Positions 59,075 through 64,000 of a stretch of DNA of 64,000 nucleotides are shown here, piece after piece. The first letter of the stretch is position 1. Each line of letters opens with the position of its first letter. The notes beneath the pieces were generated by a model. The model made no database searches and had not been told where the DNA came from. It saw only the letters and a program-made list of their open reading frames with translations. The position numbers and the translations under genes are program-made. The DNA is from Streptomyces sp. NBC_01298 (GTDB lineage Bacteria > Actinomycetota > Actinomycetes > Streptomycetales > Streptomycetaceae): positions 7,936,001 to 8,000,000 of the forward strand of contig NZ_CP108414.1 of the NCBI RefSeq assembly GCF_035978755.1. The letters run 5' to 3'.

Positions 59075-59995
59075 TCAGCCGCGGCCGCGCCAGGGGACGG
59101 CGAACCGCTCGATTCCCCGGAGCAGGGCGTCGAGCACGATTCCGGACAGTCCGATGGCGAGGATCCCGGCGATCACCAGGGCCGTCTGGTTGTAGCGCTG
59201 GGCATCGCGGATCATGCCGCCGATGCCGGGCACGCCGTTGATGGTCTCCGCCGCCACGACCGAGGTGTACGCGACCCCGACGGCGATCCGGATGCCGGTG
59301 AGGATCTCCGGCAGCGCGGCGGGCAGTCGCACCGACAGCAGCAGGGATGCCGGACCGGAGCCCAACGCCTTTGCCGCTTCCACGAGTTCGTCCGGGACGG
59401 TCCGTACGGCAGCCGCCGTGGCCGCGGCGATCGGCGGCAGTGCGGCGATCACCAGCAGCCAGATCTTCGGGGCCTCGTCGATGCCGAACCAGATGACGAG
59501 CAGCGAGAGGTACGCGAGCGGCGGCAGGGTGCGCAGGAAGGTCACGGCCGGCTCCAGCACCACCGCGAGCGGCCGGACGGTGCCGATCAGCAGCCCCAGG
59601 GGCACCCCCGCCAGCACCGCGTACGCGGAGCCGGTGCCGATGCGGCCGAGGCTCACCCAGAGGTGCTCGATCAGCAGATGGCCGCCGCAGCCGCGCACGC
59701 CGTCGTGCGTGGTGGACGCCAGCAGGAACTGCCGCCACACCTCGCCGGGCGAGGGGACCAGCACCCTCGGCCACAGCTCGGCCGCCACCGCCGCCTGCCA
59801 GGCGGCGAGCAGCACGGTCAGGGCGAGGAGGCGCAGCGCGGTCCAGCGCAGTGCCTCCAGGATCCGGGCCCGGGACCGCCGCGGGGCCGTGTCGGAGGTG
59901 TTCGCCGTATCCGCCGTATCCGCCGTATCCGGCGTGTCCGGCGGGGCTTCGGACGGGGCGGGTCGGAGCCCGGCCTTCGTGGTCGGGGCGGTCAC
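59075..59995 (-). CDS. ssuC: Sulfonate-type ABC transporter permease
   Basis: A 306-residue protein with six hydrophobic helices (about 48-295) and the EAAKALGSGPASLLLSVRLPAALPEI loop that touches the ATPase. Its N-terminus has a Thr/Asp/Ala repeat (a 9-bp unit, DNA 59904-59930) in a hydrophilic 40-residue extension. The GTG start overlaps the stop of the LLM monooxygenase gene (GTGA). It forms the membrane channel for alkanesulfonate uptake. Confidence 0.86.
   Translation of the reverse strand: MTAPTTKAGLRPAPSEAPPDTPDTADTADTANTSDTAPRRSRARILEALRWTALRLLALTVLLAAWQAAVAAELWPRVLVPSPGEVWRQFLLASTTHDGVRGCGGHLLIEHLWVSLGRIGTGSAYAVLAGVPLGLLIGTVRPLAVVLEPAVTFLRTLPPLAYLSLLVIWFGIDEAPKIWLLVIAALPPIAAATAAAVRTVPDELVEAAKALGSGPASLLLSVRLPAALPEILTGIRIAVGVAYTSVVAAETINGVPGIGGMIRDAQRYNQTALVIAGILAIGLSGIVLDALLRGIERFAVPWRGRG
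59904..59930 (-). repeat. Three tandem copies of a 9-bp unit in the permease N-terminus
   Basis: GCCGTATCC is repeated three times (minus strand GGATACGGC), giving Asp-Thr-Ala units. Flanking bases are related, so the tract is part of a longer degenerate run. Confidence 0.9.
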
Positions 59996-61107
59996 GCGGT
60001 CGCCGCCCCGGTCAGGGCGCGCAGGCGCGGGGCGACCTCTTCGCCCACCCGGTAGGCCTCTTCGAGGTGCGGATAGCCGGACAGGATGAACTCGTCGACG
60101 CCCAGGGCCCGGTACTCCGCCAGCCGCTGCGCGACCTCGTCGTGCGAGCCGACCAGGGCCGTCCCGGCACCCTCGCGGACCAGCCCGATGCCCGCCCACA
60201 GATTCGGCGCCACCGTCAGCCGTTCGGCGTCCGCGATTCCGCCGTGCAGGGCCGCCATCCGGGCCTGCCCGGTGGAGTCCATGGCGGCGAACCGCTCCTG
60301 GCTCGCCCGGACGGCCGCCGGATCCAGCCCGGCGAGGATCCGGTCGGCCTCCGCCCAGGCCTCGGCCGCGGAATCCCGGCTGATGACGTGCAGCCGCAGC
60401 CCGAAGCGGACCGTACGGCCCGCCGAGCGGGCCCGCTCGCGCAGCCGGTCGATGCGCGCGGCGATGGCCGACGGCGGCTCGCCCCACAGCAGTTGGACGT
60501 CGGCCCGCCGGGCGGCGACCTCCTCGGCGGCGGGCGAGGCCCCGCCGAAGTAGAGCGGGACCGGGTGGCGCAGCTCCGGATCGGTGAGACGGGCTCCCTC
60601 GATGTGCAGATGGGCGCCCTCGTGGTCCACCGACTTCCCGTCCAGCAGATCCCGCAGCACGGCCATCACCTCGTCGGTGCGGGCGTAGCGCTCGTCGTGC
60701 GCCAGGCCGTCCCCGTAGGCACGCTGTTCGGCGGGGTCGCCGCCCGTCACCACGTTCAGTCCGAGCCGGCCGCCCGCGAACCGGCGGAAGGCGTCGGCCT
60801 GTTGGGCGATCAGCGTGGGGCTCGCGAACCCCGCGCGGAACGCCACGAGAAAGCCGATCCGGGTGGTGTGCTGGGCGAGCGCGGACGTCAGGATCCACGG
60901 ATCGACGCAGCCGAGTCCCACAGGTGTCAACAGTGAGTGAAATCCGGCCTGTTCGGCGGCGCTGGCGACTTGGGCGAGGTACGGGACGTCCGCGGGCCGG
61001 CGGGTGGCCGTGCGGCTGCGCCCCTGGACGGCGGTGACCCCGCCGGGGTCGCGGCCGTCCCCGCCCGTGGGCAGGAACCAGTGCAGCAGGAGCGGATTCT
61101 CGGGCAT
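59992..61107 (-). CDS. ssuD: LLM-class flavin-dependent alkanesulfonate monooxygenase (SsuD-like)
   Basis: A 371-residue luciferase-like enzyme: HWFLPTGGDGRDPGG at the start, the FMN-site LNVVTGGDPAEQ near 134, PVPLYFGGASPAAEEVA near 180, and LSGYPHLEEAYRVGEEV near the end, all characteristic of SsuD. It splits alkanesulfonates with reduced FMN and oxygen to aldehyde and sulfite, feeding sulfur to cysteine synthesis. It is the first gene of the operon (ssuD-C-A-B order). A separate FMN reductase is needed and is not found here. The ATG at 61107 follows GAGGTTTCGCC. Confidence 0.9.
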   Translation of the reverse strand: MPENPLLLHWFLPTGGDGRDPGGVTAVQGRSRTATRRPADVPYLAQVASAAEQAGFHSLLTPVGLGCVDPWILTSALAQHTTRIGFLVAFRAGFASPTLIAQQADAFRRFAGGRLGLNVVTGGDPAEQRAYGDGLAHDERYARTDEVMAVLRDLLDGKSVDHEGAHLHIEGARLTDPELRHPVPLYFGGASPAAEEVAARRADVQLLWGEPPSAIAARIDRLRERARSAGRTVRFGLRLHVISRDSAAEAWAEADRILAGLDPAAVRASQERFAAMDSTGQARMAALHGGIADAERLTVAPNLWAGIGLVREGAGTALVGSHDEVAQRLAEYRALGVDEFILSGYPHLEEAYRVGEEVAPRLRALTGAATA

Positions 61108-61140
61108 GGCGAAACCTCGTCGGAGCGGCGTGACGCGACG

Positions 61141-61177
61141 CACCGCCGCGGCGAGGATCGGCTGCGGGGCGGCGGTG
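61141..61177 (-). promoter_or_regulatory. Hairpin between sulfur leader peptide and ssuD
   Basis: Arms CACCGCCGC (61141-61149) and its complement (61169-61177) are perfect, with a 19-nt loop, 34 bp before the ssuD start and about 180 bp after the leader-peptide stop. It could be the terminator or attenuator part of leader control. Confidence 0.5.
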
Positions 61178-61360
61178 GCACGGGTACGGGGAAGTGCGGG
61201 CAGGAATGCGGGAGTCCGCGCGACCGGAAGCGTGGCCGGTCCGGCCCTGAAGGCAGGATCACGGCCGCCGCGAACGGCGCGGTGAAGGGAGGGGTGGTGA
61301 AGGGTGCGCCGAGAGGCGCGGACTCATCCGTACGGAGTCAGATACGGCGGATCGGTGAGA

Positions 61361-61456
61361 TCAACAGCCGTGCGTACGGGAGGCGGCGGCCCGACAGAGC
61401 ATGGTCGACACGCGCAGCAGATCTACGTGACGACGCGAGGTGAGTACGGGGGCCAT
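61361..61456 (-). CDS. Leader peptide of the sulfur-related actinobacterial type
   Basis: A 31-codon ORF, too short for usual gene finding, starting ATG 61456 after AGGATGCACCCC and ending TGA at 61361. It carries LTSRRHVDLLRVSTMLC and finishes with THGC; the R-R-H-V-D-L-x-R-V-S core followed by Cys matches the putative leader peptides found in streptomycetes before cysteine and sulfur-uptake genes. Cys codons lie at positions 21 and 31, the last just before the stop. It precedes ssuD by 253 bp in the same direction, so ribosome stalling at Cys codons could sense low cysteine and release ssu expression. Confidence 0.78.
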   Translation of the reverse strand: MAPVLTSRRHVDLLRVSTMLCRAAASRTHGC

Positions 61457-61553
61457 GGGGTGCATCCTGTCGGTGTCCGGGCGGTATCGACAAGCGGAGT
61501 CCGGATGATGGACGAAATCGTCCCAGATGCCGGGCAAAGAGGGGGCGCGCGGG

Positions 61554-62090
61554 CTACCGGCGGCGGTTGAAGGGCAGCCGGCCGAGGACCAAGGCCATGC
61601 CGCAGGTGTCAGTGAGGGCGGAGAAGACGAGCCCGGCCGCGATCCCGGCGCTGAGCAGTTCGAACGCCGGGTGCACCAGCAGGCCGAGGAGCAGACCGAG
61701 GAGGACGAGCGCGCCCGCGGTCAGCCGGACCTGGCGCTCCATGGCCCAGACCCGGCGGGGCCCCTCGGCGGGGTAGTCCAGCGGGTGCCCGTGCGCCGAC
61801 CACGAGCTGGTGCCGCCGGTGAGGCTGGTGGCCGCGATGCCGTGCCCGGCCAAGGTCCGCGCCGCGTTCTGCGAGCGGGTCCCCGAGGCGCACACCAGCA
61901 GCAGCTCCCGCTCCAGCGCGGCCTCGCGCAGCTCGGGCAGGGAGCGGCCGATCCGGTCGAGGGGGATGTTCTGCGCGCCGGGCAGGTGGCCGGAGGCGTA
62001 CTCGCCGGGGGTGCGGACATCGATGATCCGGAACTCGGTGTGACGGGCGTGGACCTGGCGGACATCGAGGAGGGCGAGGTTGCTGCTCAT
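61554..62090 (-). CDS. Rhodanese with a C-terminal DUF2892-like membrane part
   Basis: A 178-residue protein: a rhodanese domain (about 8-105) with active-site Cys in VCASGTRSQNAA (C-A-S-G-T-R loop) and two hydrophobic helices (about 122-142 and 148-170) as in DUF2892 inner-membrane proteins. Rhodaneses move sulfane sulfur, for example from thiosulfate. It lies between the sulfur leader ORF/ssu operon and a second short leader-like ORF, all leftward. Start ATG 62090 follows AAGGAGCCCGTTCGCC. Confidence 0.88.
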   Translation of the reverse strand: MSSNLALLDVRQVHARHTEFRIIDVRTPGEYASGHLPGAQNIPLDRIGRSLPELREAALERELLLVCASGTRSQNAARTLAGHGIAATSLTGGTSSWSAHGHPLDYPAEGPRRVWAMERQVRLTAGALVLLGLLLGLLVHPAFELLSAGIAAGLVFSALTDTCGMALVLGRLPFNRRR

Positions 62091-62239
62091 GGCGAACGGG
62101 CTCCTTCGGGAAGGGCAAAGGGGGTGCACGCAGGTGCGGGGGGTGGTGGGGGGTGCGGTGGGGCCGTGGGACCACGGGGGGCGCCGGGGCGACGGGGACG
62201 TCGGCGGTGGCGGGGCGGGCGGTCCGGAGCAGGCAGGCG

Positions 62240-62299
62240 TCAGCGGGGACAACAGGAGCGCGACAGGAGGCGCTGGGTGACGGCCATGGCGCGGAGCAT
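62240..62299 (-). CDS. Very short ORF ending in tandem Cys codons, possible second leader peptide
   Basis: A 19-codon ORF (start ATG 62299, with an inner ATG at 62287) reading MLRAMAVTQRLLSRSCCPR and then TGA. Two adjacent TGT codons lie two codons before the stop. It is 149 bp upstream of the rhodanese start on the same strand. It resembles short Cys-ending leader peptides, though it lacks the RRHVDL core. No clear ribosome-binding site is seen, so it may be translated leaderless. Confidence 0.5.
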   Translation of the reverse strand: MLRAMAVTQRLLSRSCCPR

Positions 62300-62359
62300 A
62301 GACGAAGTGGCGGAGCGGGCAAGACACCCGTTCCACCATTCGGGACGGCGGTACGGGAC

Positions 62360-63235
62360 TCAGCGCCGGGGGCCGGGCCCGGTGCGGGCGTCCTCCCGGC
62401 GCCGCAGCAGCTCGGCACTGGCGGCGTCGGCGGGCAGGAAGGCCTCCAGATGCAGCTCGGCCAGGGTTACGTCCACGGCCGTCGAGAACGAGGTGAGGGT
62501 GGTGAGCAGCCGGAGCTCCCCCTCGGAGGTCCGCAGCCGCAGCGGCACGGCGAAGCCGAGGTGCTCGGCGGGGCCGGAGTCGCCGACGGAGCCGGAGCCG
62601 TTGCCCGAGCCGGAGCGGTCGCCCGATCCGTCGTCCGTGGCCGGCAGGTACTCGTCCAGCTCCTCCACCAGCGCCTCCAGTCCCGGATCGGGGTGCGCCG
62701 AGGCCCGGATGCGCAGGCTCTCCGTGATGTGCCGGCCCCAGGCCGCCAGGTTCACCACGCGCGGCCCCATGCCCTCCGGGTGCAGGGCGAGCCGCAGCAC
62801 GTTCACCGGCGGAGCGAGCAGGTGCGCGGCCGCGCCCTCCGTCAGCACGTCGAACGCCGCGTTCGCCAGGACGAGTTCACCGCGGGGACCGGCCACCACC
62901 GCCGGATACGGAAGGTGCCCGGTCAGGATCGACCGCAACGCCTCCATGGCCGGCCCGATGGTCTCCGCGTCCCGCGCCGATTCGGCGTACAGGGGTGCGT
63001 AACCGGCACTGAGAAGCAGGGAGTTGCGCTCCCTGAGGGTCAGCCCGAGGGATTCGGCGAGCCGTACCACCATCGCCCGCCCCGGCATCGAGCGGCCGCT
63101 CTCGATGAAGCTGAGGTGGCGCTGCGTGGTCCCGGCGAGGGTGGCCAGTTCCAGCTGGCTGATGCGCCGCAGCGCCCGGCGGCGGCGCATCTCGCGGGCG
63201 AAGGGGGTCGGCTCGGCAGGAGCGCTGGCGGTCAT
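62360..63235 (-). CDS. XRE/MmyB-type transcriptional regulator
   Basis: A 291-residue protein with an N-terminal XRE helix-turn-helix (about 10-70: SQLELATLAGTTQRHLSFIESGRSMPGRAMV) and a MmyB-like ligand-binding domain (about 95-270) that in relatives binds fatty-acid-like molecules. A Gly/Ser/Asp-rich spacer of about 20 residues is inserted near residue 205. It is divergent from a dehydrogenase gene over 145 bp. In streptomycetes such regulators usually control that neighbouring oxidoreductase. Confidence 0.85.
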   Translation of the reverse strand: MTASAPAEPTPFAREMRRRRALRRISQLELATLAGTTQRHLSFIESGRSMPGRAMVVRLAESLGLTLRERNSLLLSAGYAPLYAESARDAETIGPAMEALRSILTGHLPYPAVVAGPRGELVLANAAFDVLTEGAAAHLLAPPVNVLRLALHPEGMGPRVVNLAAWGRHITESLRIRASAHPDPGLEALVEELDEYLPATDDGSGDRSGSGNGSGSVGDSGPAEHLGFAVPLRLRTSEGELRLLTTLTSFSTAVDVTLAELHLEAFLPADAASAELLRRREDARTGPGPRR

Positions 63236-63380
63236 GTCCCCCTTTCTAGCCGCCGTTTCCACGGAGCCATCGATTCCCCGGAGGGAATTGCCGGTCGTGT
63301 CCGGGGGCCGCAGCATCGGGGTCATCGGAAGCATCGCAAGCAGATGTCGGCAGATGACGGACGACCGGCCGGAGGCCACC

Positions 63381-64000
63381 ATGCGCGCGTACCACCTGGA
63401 GACGTTCGGCAGGATCGAGGGCATCGTCCCGCGGGACCACGGCGGCCCCCGCCCGCTGCCGGCCGGACCGACCGGGATCGTGGTCCGCGTCCGGGCCGCC
63501 TCCCTCAACAAGCGCGACCTGCTCATCCTGCGCGAGCGCTACCCGCTGCCCGCCGTGCCCGGGGTGGTCCCGCTGAGCGACGGCGCGGGCGAGGTGGTCG
63601 CGGTCGGGGAGGCGGTGACCCGGTTCGCGGTCGGCGACCGCGTCTCCTGCACCTACTTCCCGCACTGGCGGGACGGCAGGATCACCCCCGCCATGGTCGA
63701 CCAGCCCGGCTGCACCCTCGACGGGATGCTCGCGGAGTACGCACTGCTCGACGAGGAGTGGGCGGTCCGCGTCCCGGACCACCTGACCTGGGAGGAGGCC
63801 GCGACCCTGCCGTGCGCCGCGGTCACCGCCTGGAACGCGCTCACCGGCGGGGAGGGCGGAGCTCCCCTGCCGGGTCAGAGCGTGCTGACCCTCGGCACCG
63901 GTCCGGTCGCCCTCTTCGCGGTGCAGTTCGCGAAACTGCTCGGCTGCCGGGTCGTCTCGACCACGTCGAGCGAGGAGAAGGCCGACCGGCTGAAGGCGCT
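63381..64000 (+). CDS. MDR-superfamily alcohol dehydrogenase/quinone oxidoreductase, N-terminal part
   Basis: The gene starts at ATG 63381 (GGAGG 6 bp upstream) and runs off the window after about 206 residues. It shows the MDR catalytic-domain fold (RVRAASLNKRDLLILR, then PGVVPLSDGAGEVVAVGEAV) and the start of the NAD(P)H-binding domain (SVLTLGTGPVALFAVQFAKLLG). The catalytic-zinc Cys is replaced by Asn (SLNKRD), so it belongs to the zinc-free branch near quinone oxidoreductases. It would reduce a carbonyl or alkene substrate with NADPH. Control by the divergent MmyB-type regulator is likely. Confidence 0.83.
   Translation, partial: MRAYHLETFGRIEGIVPRDHGGPRPLPAGPTGIVVRVRAASLNKRDLLILRERYPLPAVPGVVPLSDGAGEVVAVGEAVTRFAVGDRVSCTYFPHWRDGRITPAMVDQPGCTLDGMLAEYALLDEEWAVRVPDHLTWEEAATLPCAAVTAWNALTGGEGGAPLPGQSVLTLGTGPVALFAVQFAKLLGCRVVSTTSSEEKADRLKA

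Noticed and set aside
62091..62339. N-terminal extension of the rhodanese from 62339
   Set aside because: The extension is Pro/Arg-rich and non-conserved in appearance, and a good AAGGAG site precedes the ATG at 62090.
63273..63288. ATTCC/GGAAT palindrome in the MmyB-regulator divergent promoter
   Set aside because: Arms are only 5 bp, so it could be chance; not listed as a site.

Overview
The window looks like a chromosomal stretch of a Streptomyces or close relative. Base composition is very GC-rich, nearly all codons end in G or C, and GTG starts are frequent (one TTG start is proposed at 49986). Several encoded families are typical of streptomycetes: DUF6643, DUF6191, DUF6777, the streptophobe family, a beta-helix/AAA protein and Rv1733c-like membrane proteins. 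No rRNA, tRNA, CRISPR array, prophage or recognisable biosynthetic cluster was seen. Function calls rest on motifs and remembered family features; no database search was run.

Layout. 1-5.7 kb: edge of a beta-helix protein, an Rv1733c-like membrane protein, a MOSC protein, DUF6643, an HpnB-like glycosyltransferase and a MurI-like racemase. 5.7-11.1 kb: a GlxA-type regulator divergent from a DJ-1/PfpI protein, a shrunken gene coupled to a membrane protein with a nine-unit Gln-Glu repeat, then a TetR regulator plus ADP-ribosylglycohydrolase divergent from a flavin monooxygenase. Three contiguous 14-bp palindromes lie in that divergent promoter. 11.2-24.5 kb: DUF3093-like protein, apolipoprotein N-acyltransferase, two Nudix proteins, a secreted protease, a family-39-like glycosyltransferase, a GNAT-AAA+ fusion, DUF6191, a sensor Ser/Thr kinase pair, a Tm-1-like protein and a zinc-type CDF transporter. 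24.6-28.6 kb: a tight operon of a double-FHA ABC exporter, an unknown protein and a soluble Ser/Thr kinase.

28.6-29.9 kb is the mobile-DNA spot: a complete IS630-family element with TA target duplication, directly followed by a 169-bp MITE-like element with perfect 28-bp inverted ends. 29.9-45.1 kb: secreted protein, streptophobe protein, DUF6777 with a long Pro/Ser/Thr tail, NlpC/P60 endopeptidase, SPFH protein, a GAF-SpoIIE-HATPase phosphatase, a phosphodiester glycosidase, a VOC protein and a UvrA-like double ATPase. 45.3-48.8 kb: a molybdate operon (TOBE regulator, ModA, fused ModB-ModC) with a perfect 23-bp hairpin inside. 49-57 kb: S4 protein, a large secreted GH13 enzyme with two starch-binding-like modules and a LacI-type operator candidate, an AlkB-like dioxygenase, a MarR/DUF1232 operon divergent from DoxX with paired operators, and a GH15 enzyme.

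57-62.3 kb is a sulfur region. A four-gene sulfonate-type operon (LLM monooxygenase, permease, binding protein, ATPase) is preceded by a 31-codon leader peptide of the actinobacterial RRHVDL type. A rhodanese gene next to it is preceded by a second very short ORF ending in two cysteine codons. Together they suggest cysteine- or sulfur-responsive leader-peptide control of two neighbouring units. The window ends with an XRE/MmyB-type regulator divergent from a partial MDR alcohol dehydrogenase.
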